64,000 nucleotides of DNA from Diadophis punctatus similis (GCA_023053685.1 JALIGW010000061.1:1754001-1818000), one strand, 5' to 3'; shown: positions 37,301 to 51,476, counted from the first letter of the stretch. Numbers and translations are program-made. Notes: generated by a model from the letters alone, not told the origin.

Positions 37301-39096
37301 TTTTTCCCAGATACTCACAGGTCTCAGCCAGGAACTCCACCCCCAGCTTCTGTGAATTCAAACTACAATGGAGTGAGGTTTTTTTTCCGAGATACTCACA
37401 GGTCTCAGCCAGGAACACCAACCCCAGCTTCTGTGAATTGAAAATACAATGCAGTGAGGTTTTTCCCCCCAGATACTCACAGGAATCAGCCAGGAACTCC
37501 ACCCCCAGCTTCTGTGAATTCAAACTACAATGCAGCGGGGTTTTCCCCCCCAGATACTCACAAGTCTCAGCCAGGAACTCCACCCGCAGCTTCTGTGAAT
37601 TCAAACTACAATGGAGTGAGGTTTCTTCCCCCAGATACTCACAGGTCTCAGCCAGGAACTCCATTCCAGCTTCTGTGAATTCAAACTACAATGGAGTGAG
37701 GTTTCTTCCCCCGGATACTCACAGGTCTCAGCCAGGAACTCCACGCCCAGCTTCTGTGAATTCAAACTACAATGTAGTGAGGTTTCTTCCCCCAGATACT
37801 CACAGGTCTCAGCCAGGAACTCCACCCCCAGCTTCTGTGAATTCAAACTACAATGGAGTGAGGTTTGTTCCCCCAGATACTCACAGGTCTCAGCCAGGAA
37901 CTCCACCCCCAGCTTCTGTGAATTCAAACTACAATGGAGTGAGGTTTTTTTCCCCAGATACAAACCTGTCTCAGCCAGGAACTCCACGCCAAGCTTCTGT
38001 GAATTCATACTGCAATGGAGTGAGGTTTTTTAACCCAGAAACTCACAAGTCTCAGCCAGGAACTCCACCCCCAGCTTCTGTGAATTCAAACAACAATGGA
38101 GTGAGGTTTCTTCCCCCAGATACTCACAGGTCTCAGCCAGGAACTCCACTCCAGCTTCTGTGAATTCAAACTACAATGGAGTGAGGTTTTTTCCCCCAGA
38201 TACTAACAAGTCTCAGCCAGGAACTCCACCCGCAGCTTCTGTGAATTCAAACTACAATGGAGTGAGGTTTCTTCCCCCAGATACTCACAGGTCTCAGCCA
38301 GGAACTCCACCCCCAGCTTCTGTAAATTCAAACTACAATGGAGTGAGGTTTCTTCCCCCAGATACTCACAGGTCTCAGCCAGGAACTCCACTCCAGCTTC
38401 TGTGAATTCAAACTACAATGGAGTGAGGTTTTTTCCCCCCAGATACTAACAAGTCTCAGCCAGGAACTCCACCCGCAGCTTCTGTGAATTCAAACTACAA
38501 TGGAGTGAGGTTTCTTCCCCCAGATACTCACAGGTCTCAGCCAGGAACTCCACCCCCAGCTTCTGTGAATTCAAACTACAATGGAGTGAGGTTTTTTTCC
38601 CCAGATACTCACAGGTCTCAGCCAGGAACTCCACCCCCAGCTTCTGTGAATTCAAACTACAATGAAGTGAGGTTTTTTCCCCAGATACTCACAGGTCTCA
38701 GCCAGGAACTCCACGCCAAGCTTCTGTGAATTCATACTGCAATGGAGTGAGGTTTTTTAACCCAGAAACTCACAGGTCTCAGCCAGGAACTCCACCCCCA
38801 GCTTCTGTGAATTCAAACTACAATGAAGTGAGGTTTTGTTCCCCCAGATACTCACAAGTCTCAGCCAGGAACTCCACCCCCAGCTTCTGTGAATTCAAAC
38901 TACAATGGAGTGAGGTTTCTTCCCCCAGATACTCACAGGTCTCAGCCAGGAACTCCACCCCCAGCTTCTGTGAATTCAAACTACAATGGAGTGAGGTTTT
39001 TTCCCCCAGATACTAACAAGTCTCAGCCAGGAACTCCACCCGCAGCTTCTGTGAATTGAAAATACAATGCAATGAGGTTTTTCCCCCAGATACTCA
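34301..39096 (+). repeat. 3.15-3.23-kb tandem pair
   Basis: Monomers from about 34.0 to 36.86 kb recur from about 37.15 kb. The offset is 3,151 bases (39 monomers) up to about 35.1 kb and 3,232 bases (40 monomers) beyond 35,214, because copy 2 carries one extra monomer near 38.3 kb. Both copies lack the TTTTTACCCCC/TACTAACAAG monomer that elsewhere follows CCATTCCAG. Copy 1 has TACAAATCTG near 34,810 where the norm is TACAAACCTG. The tail of copy 2 continues to about 40.09 kb, inside the next two duplications. Confidence 0.75.
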
Positions 39097-40470
39097 CAGG
39101 TCTCAGCCAGGAACTCCACTCCAGCTTCTGTGAATTCAAACTACAATGGAGTGAGGTTTTTTCCCCCAGATACTAACAAGTCTCAGCCAGGAACTCCACC
39201 CGCAGCTTCTGTGAATTCAAACTACAATGGAGTGAGGTTTCTTCCCCCAGATACTCACAGGTCTCAGCCAGGAACTCCACGCCCAGCTTCTGTGAAATCA
39301 AACTACAATGTAGTGAGGTTTCTTCCCCCAGATACTCACAGGTCTCAGCCAGGAACTCCACCCCCAGCTTCTGTGAATTCAAACTACAATGGAGTGAGGT
39401 TTTTTTCCCCAGATACACACCTGTCTCAGCCAGGAACTCCACCCCCAGCTTCTGTGAATTCAAACTACAATGTAGTGAGGTTTCTTCCCCCAGATACTCA
39501 CAGGTCTCAGCCAGGAACTCCACCCCCAGCTTCTGTGAATTCAAACTACAATGGAGTGAGGTTTGTTCCCCCAGATACTCACAGGTCTCAGCCAGGAACT
39601 CCACCCCCAGCTTCTGTGAATTCAAACTACAATGGAGTGAGGTTTTTTTCCCCAGATACAAACCTGTCTCAGCCAGGAACTCCACGCCAAGCTTCTGTGA
39701 ATTCATACTGCAATGGAGTGAGGTTTTTTAACCCAGAAACTCACAAGTCTCAGCCAGGAACTCCACCCCCAGCTTCTGTGAATTCAAACAACAATGGAGT
39801 GAGGTTTCTTCCCCCAGATACTCACAGGTCTCAGCCAGGAACTCCACTCCAGCTTCTGTGAATTCAAACTACAATGGAGTGAGGTTTTTTCCCCCAGATA
39901 CTAACAAGTCTCAGCCAGGAACTCCACCCGCAGCTTCTGTGAATTCAAACTACAATGGAGTGAGGTTTCTTCCCCCAGATACTCACAGGTCTCAGCCAGG
40001 AACTCCACCCCCAGCTTCTGTAAATTCAAACTACAATGGAGTGAGGTTTCTTCCCCCAGATACTCACAGGTCTCAGCCAGGAACTCCACTCCAGCTTCTG
40101 TGAATTCAAACTACAATGGAGTGAGGTTTTTTCCCCCCAGATACTAACAAGTCTCAGCCAGGAACTCCACCCGCAGCTTCTGTGAATTCAAACTACAATG
40201 GAGTGAGGTTTCTTCCCCCAGATACTCACAGGTCTCAGCCAGGAACTCCACCCCCAGCTTCTGTGAATTCAAACTACAATGGAGTGAGGTTTTTTTCCCC
40301 AGATACTCACAGGTCTCAGCCAGGAACTCCACCCCCAGCTTCTGTGAATTCAAACTACAATGAAGTGAGGTTTTTTCCCCAGATACTCACAGGTCTCAGC
40401 CAGGAACTCCACGCCAAGCTTCTGTGAATTCATACTGCAATGGAGTGAGGTTTTTTAACCCAGAAACTCA
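39097..40470 (+). repeat. 1,374-bp tandem duplication, copy 1
   Basis: Seventeen monomers (17 x 81 minus 3) run from a CCACTCCAG junction through TACTAACAAG, GAAATC/CAATGTAGTG, TACACACCTG, TACAAACCTG, CCAAGCTT, AACAACAATGG and a second CCAAGCTT/CATACTGC pair. The next copy starts at about 40,471. The join puts a TTTTTTAACCCAGAAACTC monomer directly against a CCACTCCAG ending, a combination not normally found. Confidence 0.8.
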
Positions 40471-43400
40471 CAGGTCTCAGCCAGGAACTCCACTCCAGCT
40501 TCTGTGAATTCAAACTACAATGGAGTGAGGTTTTTTCCCCCAGATACTAACAAGTCTCAGCCAGGAACTCCACCCGCAGCTTCTGTGAATTCAAACTACA
40601 ATGGAGTGAGGTTTCTTCCCCCAGATACTCACAGGTCTCAGCCAGGAACTCCACGCCCAGCTTCTGTGAAATCAAACTACAATGTAGTGAGGTTTCTTCC
40701 CCCAGATACTCACAGGTCTCAGCCAGGAACTCCACCCCCAGCTTCTGTGAATTCAAACTACAATGGAGTGAGGTTTTTTTCCCCAGATACACACCTGTCT
40801 CAGCCAGGAACTCCACCCCCAGCTTCTGTGAATTCAAACTACAATGTAGTGAGGTTTCTTCCCCCAGATACTCACAGGTCTCAGCCAGGAACTCCACCCC
40901 CAGCTTCTGTGAATTCAAACTACAATGGAGTGAGGTTTGTTCCCCCAGATACTCACAGGTCTCAGCCAGGAACTCCACCCCCAGCTTCTGTGAATTCAAA
41001 CTACAATGGAGTGAGGTTTTTTTCCCCAGATACAAACCTGTCTCAGCCAGGAACTCCACGCCAAGCTTCTGTGAATTCATACTGCAATGGAGTGAGGTTT
41101 TTTAACCCAGAAACTCACAAGTCTCAGCCAGGAACTCCACCCCCAGCTTCTGTGAATTCAAACAACAATGGAGTGAGGTTTCTTCCCCCAGATACTCACA
41201 GGTCTCAGCCAGGAACTCCACTCCAGCTTCTGTGAATTCAAACTACAATGGAGTGAGGTTTTTTCCCCCAGATACTAACAAGTCTCAGCCAGGAACTCCA
41301 CCCGCAGCTTCTGTGAATTCAAACTACAATGGAGTGAGGTTTCTTCCCCCAGATACTCACAGGTCTCAGCCAGGAACTCCACCCCCAGCTTCTGTAAATT
41401 CAAACTACAATGGAGTGAGGTTTCTTCCCCCAGATACTCACAGGTCTCAGCCAGGAACTCCACTCCAGCTTCTGTGAATTCAAACTACAATGGAGTGAGG
41501 TTTTTTCCCCCCAGATACTAACAAGTCTCAGCCAGGAACTCCACCCGCAGCTTCTGTGAATTCAAACTACAATGGAGTGAGGTTTCTTCCCCCAGATACT
41601 CACAGGTCTCAGCCAGGAACTCCACCCCCAGCTTCTGTGAATTCAAACTACAATGGAGTGAGGTTTTTTTCCCCAGATACTCACAGGTCTCAGCCAGGAA
41701 CTCCACCCCCAGCTTCTGTGAATTCAAACTACAATGAAGTGAGGTTTTTTCCCCAGATACTCACAGGTCTCAGCCAGGAACTCCACGCCAAGCTTCTGTG
41801 AATTCATACTGCAATGGAGTGAGGTTTTTTAACCCAGAAACTCACAGGTCTCAGCCAGGAACTCCACCCCCAGCTTCTGTGAATTCAAACTACAATGAAG
41901 TGAGGTTTTGTTCCCCCAGATACTCACAAGTCTCAGCCAGGAACTCCACCCCCAGCTTCTGTGAATTCAAACTACAATGGAGTGAGGTTTCTTCCCCCAG
42001 ATACTCACAGGTCTCAGCCAGGAACTCCACCCCCAGCTTCTGTGAATTCAAACTACAATGGAGTGAGGTTTTTTCCCCCAGATACTAACAAGTCTCAGCC
42101 AGGAACTCCACCCGCAGCTTCTGTGAATTGAAAATACAATGCAATGAGGTTTTTCCCCCAGATACTCACAGGTCTCAGCCAGGAACTCCACTCCAGCTTC
42201 TGTGAATTCAAACTACAATGGAGTGAGGTTTTTTCCCCCAGATACTAACAAGTCTCAGCCAGGAACTCCACCCGCAGCTTCTGTAAATTCAAACTACAAT
42301 GGAGTGAGGTTTCTTCCCCCAGATACTCACAGGTCTCAGCCAGGAACTCCACGCCCAGCTTCTGTGAAATCAAACTACAATGTAGTGAGGTTTCTTCCCC
42401 CAGATACTCACAGGTCTCAGCCAGGAACTCCACCCCCAGCTTCTGTGAATTCAAACTACAATGGAGTGAGGTTTTTTTCCCCAGATACACACCTGTCTCA
42501 GCCAGGAACTCCACCCCCAGCTTCTGTGAATTCAAACTACAATGCAGTGAGGTTTTTCTCCCAGATACTCACAGGTCTCAACCAAGAACTCCACCCCCAG
42601 CTTCTGTGAATTCAAACTACAATGGAGTGAGGTTTTGTTCCCCCAGATACTCACAGGTCTCAGCCAAGAACTCCACCCCCAGCTTCTGTGAATTCAAACT
42701 ACAATGGAGTGAGGTTTCCCCCCCAGATACTCACAGGTCTCAGCAAGGACCTCCACCCCCAGCTTTTGTGAATTCAAACTACAATGGAGTGAGGTTTTCC
42801 CCCGATACTCACAGGTCTCAGCCAGGAACTCCACCCCCAGCTTTTGTGAATTCAAACTACAATGGAGTGAGGTTCCCCCCCCGATACTCACAGGTCTCAG
42901 CCAGGAACTCCACCCCCAGCTTCTGTGAAATCAAACTACAATGGAGTGAGGTTTTTTTCCCAGATACTCACAGGTCTCAGCCAGGAACTCCACCCCCAGC
43001 TTTTGTGAATTCAAACTACAATGGAGTGAGGTTCCCCCCCCCGATACTCACAGGTCTCAGCCAGGAACTCCACCCCCAGCTTCTGTGAAATCAAACTACA
43101 ATGGAGTGAGGTTTTTTTCCCAGATACTCACAGGTCTCAGCCAGGTACTCCACCCCAGCTTCTGTGAATTGAAACTACAATGCAGTGAGGTTTCTTCCCC
43201 CAGATACTCACAGGTCTCAGCCAGGAACTCCACGCCCAGCTTCTGTGAATTCAAACTACAATGTAGTGAGGTTTGTTCCCCCAGATACTCACAGGTCTCA
43301 GCCAGGAACTCCACCCCCAGCTTCTGTGAATTCAAACTACAATGGAGTGAGGTTTTTTTCCCCAGATACAAACCTGTCTCAGCCAGGAACTCCACCCCCA

Positions 43401-45659
43401 GCTTCTTTGAATTGAAACGACAATGCAGTGAGGTTTCCCCCCCCCCCAGATACTCACAGATCTCAGCAAGGACCTCCACCCCCAGCTTTTGTGAATTTAA
43501 ACTACAATGGAGTGAGGTTTCTTCCCCCAGATACTCACAGGTCTCAGCCAGGAACTCCACTCCAGCTTCTGTGAATTCAAACTACAATGGAGTGAGGTTT
43601 TTTCCCCCAGATACTAACAAGTCTCAACCAGGAACTCCACCCGCAGCTTCTGTGAATTCAAACTACAATGGAGTGAGGTTTCTTCCCCCAGATACTCACA
43701 GGTCTCAGCCAGGAACTCCACCCCCAGTTTCTGTGAATTCAAACTACAATGGAGTGAGGTTTTTTTCCCAGATACTCACAGGTCTCAGCCAGGAACTCCA
43801 CCCCCAGCTTCTGTGAATTCAAACTACAATGGAGTGAGGTTTTTTTTCCGAGATACTCACAGGTCTCAGCCAGGAACACCAACCCCAGCTTCTGTGAATT
43901 GAAAATACAATGCAGTGAGGTTTTTCCCCCCAGATACTCACAGGAATCAGCCAGGAACTCCACCCGCAGCTTCTGTGAATTCAAACTACAATGGAGTGAG
44001 GATTCTTCCCCCAGATACTCACAGGTCTCAGCCAGGAACTCCATTCCAGCTTCTGTGAATTCAAACTACAATGGAGTGAGGTTTTTACCCCCAGATACTA
44101 ACAAGTCTCAGCCAGGAACTCCACCCGCAGCTTCTGTGAATTCAAACTACAATGGAGTGAGGTTTCTTCCCCCGGATACTCACAGGTCTCAGCCAGGAAC
44201 TCCACGCCCAGCTTCTGTGAATTCAAACTACAATGTAGTGAGGTTTCTTCCCCCAGATACTCACAGGTCTCAGCCAGGAACTCCACCCCCAGCTTCTGTG
44301 AATTCAAACTACAATGGAGTGAGGTTTGTTCCCCCAGATACTCACAGGTCTCAGCCAGGAACTCCACCCCCAGCTTCTGTGAATTCAAACTACAATGGAG
44401 TGAGGTTTTTTTCCCCAGATACAAACCTGTCTCAGCCAGGAACTCCACGCCAAGCTTCTGTGAATTCATACTGCAATGGAGTGAGGTTTTTTAACCCAGA
44501 AACTCACAAGTCTCAGCCAGGAACTCCACCCCCAGCTTCTGTGAATTCAAACAACAATGGAGTGAGGTTTCTTCCCCCAGATACTCACAGGTCTCAGCCA
44601 GGAACTCCACTCCAGCTTCTGTGAATTCAAACTACAATGGAGTGAGGTTTTTTCCCCCAGATACTAACAAGTCTCAGCCAGGAACTCCACCCGCAGCTTC
44701 TGTGAATTCAAACTACAATGGAGTGAGGTTTCTTCCCCCAGATACTCACAGGTCTCAGCCAGGAACTCCACCCCCAGCTTCTGTAAATTCAAACTACAAT
44801 GGAGTGAGGTTTTTTTCCCCAGATACTCACAGGTCTCAGCCAGGAACTCCACCCCCAGCTTCTGTGAATTCAAACTACAATGAAGTGAGGTTTCTTCCCC
44901 AGATACTCACAGGTCTCAGCCAGGAACTCCACGCCAAGCTTCTGTGAATTCATACTGCAATGGAGTGAGGTTTTTTAACCCAGAAACTCACAGGTCTCAG
45001 CCAGGAACTCCACCCCCAGCTTCTGTGAATTCAAACTACAATGAAGTGAGGTTTTGTTCCCCCAGATACTCACAAGTCTCACCCAGTAACTACACCAACA
45101 GCTTCTGTGAATTCAAACTACAATGGAGTGAGGTTTTTTTCCCCAGATACAAACCTGTCTCAGCCAGGAACTCCACCCCCAGCTTCTTTGAATTGAAACG
45201 ACAATGCAGTGAGGTTTCCCCCCCCCCCCCAGATACTCACAGATCTCAGCAAGGACCTCCACCCCCAGCTTTTGTGAATTTAAACTACAATGGAGTGAGG
45301 TTTTTTCCCCCAGATACTAACAAGTCTCAGCCAGGAACTCCACCCGCAGCTTCTGTGAATTCAAACTACAATGGAGTGAGGTTTCTTCCCCCAGATACTC
45401 ACAGGTCTCAGCCAGGAACTCCACCCCCAGTTTCTGTGAATTCAAACTACAATGGAGTGAGGTTTTTTTCCCAGATACTCACAGGTCTCAGCCAGGAACT
45501 CCACCCCCAGCTTCTGTGAATTCAAACTACAATGGAGTGAGGTTTTTTTTCCGAGATACTCACAGGTCTCAGCCAGGAACACCAACCCCAGCTTCTGTGA
45601 ATTGAAAATACAATGCAGTGAGGTTTTTCCCACCAGATACTCACAGGAATCAGCCAGGA
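39841..45659 (+). repeat. 5,819-bp tandem duplication, copy 1
   Basis: About 72 monomers from the CCACTCCAG at 39,841 are repeated starting at 45,660. This unit contains most of the 1,374-base pair, so that pair arose first. It also includes the TTTTTCTCCCAG / TTTTCCCCCGATAC stretch (42.5-43.0 kb), the CAGATCTCAGC monomers, a shortened GAAAATACAATGC segment with GAGGATTCTTCC near 43,998, and a CAGTAACTACACC monomer near 45,080. The junction at 45,660 follows a CACAGGAATCAG monomer. Confidence 0.85.
40471..41844 (+). repeat. 1,374-bp tandem duplication, copy 2
   Basis: The monomer order of 39,097-40,470 is repeated at a 1,374-base offset (for example 39,858 versus 41,232 and 40,144 versus 41,518). 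I saw no base differences between the copies in the parts I compared. After about 41,844 the TTTTTTAACCCAG monomer is followed by its usual CCACCCCCAG partner. Confidence 0.8.
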
Positions 45660-48600
45660 ACTCCACTCCAGCTTCTGTGAATTCAAACTACAATGGAGTG
45701 AGGTTTTTTCCCCCAGATACTAACAAGTCTCAGCCAGGAACTCCACCCGCAGCTTCTGTGAATTCAAACTACAATGGAGTGAGGTTTCTTCCCCCAGATA
45801 CTCACAGGTCTCAGCCAGGAACTCCACCCCCAGCTTCTGTAAATTCAAACTACAATGGAGTGAGGTTTCTTCCCCCAGATACTCACAGGTCTCAGCCAGG
45901 AACTCCACTCCAGCTTCTGTGAATTCAAACTACAATGGAGTGAGGTTTTTTCCCCCCAGATACTAACAAGTCTCAGCCAGGAACTCCACCCGCAGCTTCT
46001 GTGAATTCAAACTACAATGGAGTGAGGTTTCTTCCCCCAGATACTCACAGGTCTCAGCCAGGAACTCCACCCCCAGCTTCTGTGAATTCAAACTACAATG
46101 GAGTGAGGTTTTTTTTCCCAGATACTCACAGGTCTCAGCCAGGAACTCCACCCCCAGCTTCTGTGAATTCAAACTACAATGAAGTGAGGTTTTTTCCCCA
46201 GATACTCACAGGTCTCAGCCAGGAACTCCACGCCAAGCTTCTGTGAATTCATACTGCAATGGAGTGAGGTTTTTTAACCCAGAAACTCACAGGTCTCAGC
46301 CAGGAACTCCACTCCAGCTTCTGTGAATTCAAACTACAATGGAGTGAGGTTTTTTCCCCCAGATACTAACAAGTCTCAGCCAGGAACTCCACCCGCAGCT
46401 TCTGTGAATTCAAACTACAATGGAGTGAGGTTTCTTCCCCCAGATACTCACAGGTCTCAGCCAGGAACTCCACGCCCAGCTTCTGTGAAATCAAACTACA
46501 ATGTAGTGAGGTTTCTTCCCCCAGATACTCACAGGTCTCAGCCAGGAACTCCACCCCCAGCTTCTGTGAATTCAAACTACAATGGAGTGAGGTTTTTTTC
46601 CCCAGATACACACCTGTCTCAGCCAGGAACTCCACCCCCAGCTTCTGTGAATTCAAACTACAATGTAGTGAGGTTTCTTCCCCCAGATACTCACAGGTCT
46701 CAGCCAGGAACTCCACCCCCAGCTTCTGTGAATTCAAACTACAATGGAGTGAGGTTTGTTCCCCCAGATACTCACAGGTCTCAGCCAGGAACTCCACCCC
46801 CAGCTTCTGTGAATTCAAACTACAATGGAGTGAGGTTTTTTTCCCCAGATACAAACCTGTCTCAGCCAGGAACTCCACGCCAAGCTTCTGTGAATTCATA
46901 CTGCAATGGAGTGAGGTTTTTTAACCCAGAAACTCACAAGTCTCAGCCAGGAACTCCACCCCCAGCTTCTGTGAATTCAAACAACAATGGAGTGAGGTTT
47001 CTTCCCCCAGATACTCACAGGTCTCAGCCAGGAACTCCACTCCAGCTTCTGTGAATTCAAACTACAATGGAGTGAGGTTTTTTCCCCCAGATACTAACAA
47101 GTCTCAGCCAGGAACTCCACCCGCAGCTTCTGTGAATTCAAACTACAATGGAGTGAGGTTTCTTCCCCCAGATACTCACAGGTCTCAGCCAGGAACTCCA
47201 CCCCCAGCTTCTGTAAATTCAAACTACAATGGAGTGAGGTTTCTTCCCCCAGATACTCACAGGTCTCAGCCAGGAACTCCACTCCAGCTTCTGTGAATTC
47301 AAACTACAATGGAGTGAGGTTTTTTCCCCCCAGATACTAACAAGTCTCAGCCAGGAACTCCACCCGCAGCTTCTGTGAATTCAAACTACAATGGAGTGAG
47401 GTTTCTTCCCCCAGATACTCACAGGTCTCAGCCAGGAACTCCACCCCCAGCTTCTGTGAATTCAAACTACAATGGAGTGAGGTTTTTTTCCCCAGATACT
47501 CACAGGTCTCAGCCAGGAACTCCACCCCCAGCTTCTGTGAATTCAAACTACAATGAAGTGAGGTTTTTTCCCCAGATACTCACAGGTCTCAGCCAGGAAC
47601 TCCACGCCAAGCTTCTGTGAATTCATACTGCAATGGAGTGAGGTTTTTTAACCCAGAAACTCACAGGTCTCAGCCAGGAACTCCACCCCCAGCTTCTGTG
47701 AATTCAAACTACAATGAAGTGAGGTTTTGTTCCCCCAGATACTCACAAGTCTCAGCCAGGAACTCCACCCCCAGCTTCTGTGAATTCAAACTACAATGGA
47801 GTGAGGTTTCTTCCCCCAGATACTCACAGGTCTCAGCCAGGAACTCCACCCCCAGCTTCTGTGAATTCAAACTACAATGGAGTGAGGTTTTTTCCCCCAG
47901 ATACTAACAAGTCTCAGCCAGGAACTCCACCCGCAGCTTCTGTGAATTGAAAATACAATGCAATGAGGTTTTTCCCCCAGATACTCACAGGTCTCAGCCA
48001 GGAACTCCACTCCAGCTTCTGTGAATTCAAACTACAATGGAGTGAGGTTTTTTCCCCCAGATACTAACAAGTCTCAGCCAGGAACTCCACCCGCAGCTTC
48101 TGTAAATTCAAACTACAATGGAGTGAGGTTTCTTCCCCCAGATACTCACAGGTCTCAGCCAGGAACTCCACGCCCAGCTTCTGTGAAATCAAACTACAAT
48201 GTAGTGAGGTTTCTTCCCCCAGATACTCACAGGTCTCAGCCAGGAACTCCACCCCCAGCTTCTGTGAATTCAAACTACAATGGAGTGAGGTTTTTTTCCC
48301 CAGATACACACCTGTCTCAGCCAGGAACTCCACCCCCAGCTTCTGTGAATTCAAACTACAATGCAGTGAGGTTTTTCTCCCAGATACTCACAGGTCTCAA
48401 CCAAGAACTCCACCCCCAGCTTCTGTGAATTCAAACTACAATGGAGTGAGGTTTTGTTCCCCCAGATACTCACAGGTCTCAGCCAAGAACTCCACCCCCA
48501 GCTTCTGTGAATTCAAACTACAATGGAGTGAGGTTTCCCCCCCAGATACTCACAGGTCTCAGCAAGGACCTCCACCCCCAGCTTTTGTGAATTCAAACTA

Positions 48601-51476
48601 CAATGGAGTGAGGTTTTCCCCCGATACTCACAGGTCTCAGCCAGGAACTCCACCCCCAGCTTTTGTGAATTCAAACTACAATGGAGTGAGGTTCCCCCCC
48701 CGATACTCACAGGTCTCAGCCAGGAACTCCACCCCCAGCTTCTGTGAAATCAAACTACAATGGAGTGAGGTTTTTTTCCCAGATACTCACAGGTCTCAGC
48801 CAGGAACTCCACCCCCAGCTTTTGTGAATTCAAACTACAATGGAGTGAGGTTCCCCCCCCCGATACTCACAGGTCTCAGCCAGGAACTCCACCCCCAGCT
48901 TCTGTGAAATCAAACTACAATGGAGTGAGGTTTTTTTCCCAGATACTCACAGGTCTCAGCCAGGTACTCCACCCCAGCTTCTGTGAATTGAAACTACAAT
49001 GCAGTGAGGTTTCTTCCCCCAGATACTCACAGGTCTCAGCCAGGAACTCCACGCCCAGCTTCTGTGAATTCAAACTACAATGTAGTGAGGTTTGTTCCCC
49101 CAGATACTCACAGGTCTCAGCCAGGAACTCCACCCCCAGCTTCTGTGAATTCAAACTACAATGGAGTGAGGTTTTTTTCCCCAGATACAAACCTGTCTCA
49201 GCCAGGAACTCCACCCCCAGCTTCTTTGAATTGAAACGACAATGCAGTGAGGTTTCCCCCCCCCCCAGATACTCACAGATCTCAGCAAGGACCTCCACCC
49301 CCAGCTTTTGTGAATTTAAACTACAATGGAGTGAGGTTTCTTCCCCCAGATACTCACAGGTCTCAGCCAGGAACTCCACTCCAGCTTCTGTGAATTCAAA
49401 CTACAATGGAGTGAGGTTTTTTCCCCCAGATACTAACAAGTCTCAACCAGGAACTCCACCCGCAGCTTCTGTGAATTCAAACTACAATGGAGTGAGGTTT
49501 CTTCCCCCAGATACTCACAGGTCTCAGCCAGGAACTCCACCCCCAGTTTCTGTGAATTCAAACTACAATGGAGTGAGGTTTTTTTCCCAGATACTCACAG
49601 GTCTCAGCCAGGAACTCCACCCCCAGCTTCTGTGAATTCAAACTACAATGGAGTGAGGTTTTTTTTCCGAGATACTCACAGGTCTCAGCCAGGAACACCA
49701 ACCCCAGCTTCTGTGAATTGAAAATACAATGCAGTGAGGTTTTTCCCCCCAGATACTCACAGGAATCAGCCAGGAACTCCACCCGCAGCTTCTGTGAATT
49801 CAAACTACAATGGAGTGAGGATTCTTCCCCCAGATACTCACAGGTCTCAGCCAGGAACTCCATTCCAGCTTCTGTGAATTCAAACTACAATGGAGTGAGG
49901 TTTTTACCCCCAGATACTAACAAGTCTCAGCCAGGAACTCCACCCGCAGCTTCTGTGAATTCAAACTACAATGGAGTGAGGTTTCTTCCCCCGGATACTC
50001 ACAGGTCTCAGCCAGGAACTCCACGCCCAGCTTCTGTGAATTCAAACTACAATGTAGTGAGGTTTCTTCCCCCAGATACTCACAGGTCTCAGCCAGGAAC
50101 TCCACCCCCAGCTTCTGTGAATTCAAACTACAATGGAGTGAGGTTTGTTCCCCCAGATACTCACAGGTCTCAGCCAGGAACTCCACCCCCAGCTTCTGTG
50201 AATTCAAACTACAATGGAGTGAGGTTTTTTTCCCCAGATACAAACCTGTCTCAGCCAGGAACTCCACGCCAAGCTTCTGTGAATTCATACTGCAATGGAG
50301 TGAGGTTTTTTAACCCAGAAACTCACAAGTCTCAGCCAGGAACTCCACCCCCAGCTTCTGTGAATTCAAACAACAATGGAGTGAGGTTTCTTCCCCCAGA
50401 TACTCACAGGTCTCAGCCAGGAACTCCACTCCAGCTTCTGTGAATTCAAACTACAATGGAGTGAGGTTTTTTCCCCCAGATACTAACAAGTCTCAGCCAG
50501 GAACTCCACCCGCAGCTTCTGTGAATTCAAACTACAATGGAGTGAGGTTTCTTCCCCCAGATACTCACAGGTCTCAGCCAGGAACTCCACCCCCAGCTTC
50601 TGTAAATTCAAACTACAATGGAGTGAGGTTTTTTTCCCCAGATACTCACAGGTCTCAGCCAGGAACTCCACCCCCAGCTTCTGTGAATTCAAACTACAAT
50701 GAAGTGAGGTTTCTTCCCCAGATACTCACAGGTCTCAGCCAGGAACTCCACGCCAAGCTTCTGTGAATTCATACTGCAATGGAGTGAGGTTTTTTAACCC
50801 AGAAACTCACAGGTCTCAGCCAGGAACTCCACCCCCAGCTTCTGTGAATTCAAACTACAATGAAGTGAGGTTTTGTTCCCCCAGATACTCACAAGTCTCA
50901 CCCAGTAACTACACCAACAGCTTCTGTGAATTCAAACTACAATGGAGTGAGGTTTTTTTCCCCAGATACAAACCTGTCTCAGCCAGGAACTCCACCCCCA
51001 GCTTCTTTGAATTGAAACGACAATGCAGTGAGGTTTCCCCCCCCCCCAGATACTCACAGATCTCAGCAAGGACCTCCACCCCCAGCTTTTGTGAATTTAA
51101 ACTACAATGGAGTGAGGTTTTTTCCCCCAGATACTAACAAGTCTCAGCCAGGAACTCCACCCGCAGCTTCTGTGAATTCAAACTACAATGGAGTGAGGTT
51201 TCTTCCCCCAGATACTCACAGGTCTCAGCCAGGAACTCCACCCCCAGTTTCTGTGAATTCAAACTACAATGGAGTGAGGTTTTTTTCCCAGATACTCACA
51301 GGTCTCAGCCAGGAACTCCACCCCCAGCTTCTGTGAATTCAAACTACAATGGAGTGAGGTTTTTTTTCCGAGATACTCACAGGTCTCAGCCAGGAACACC
51401 AACCCCAGCTTCTGTGAATTGAAAATACAATGCAGTGAGGTTTTTCCCACCAGATACTCACAGGAATCAGCCAGGA
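45660..51476 (+). repeat. 5,819-bp tandem duplication, copy 2
   Basis: This copy follows 39,841-45,659 at a constant 5,819-base offset until the C tract of the second GAAACGACAATGC monomer, where copy 1 has 13 C (near 45,218) and copy 2 has 11 C; the offset is 5,817 afterwards. The only other difference I noticed is TTTTTTTTCCCAG near 46,110 against TTTTTTTCCCCAG near 40,291. Shared private variants (GAGGATTCTTCC; TTTTTCCCACCAG near 45,628 and 51,445) confirm common descent. Confidence 0.85.

Noticed and set aside
45660..51476. Treating the 5.8-kb pair as proof of a biological duplication
   Set aside because: Near-identical adjacent copies in a satellite can also come from assembly error. 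The sequence alone cannot decide, so it is reported as a finding to verify.
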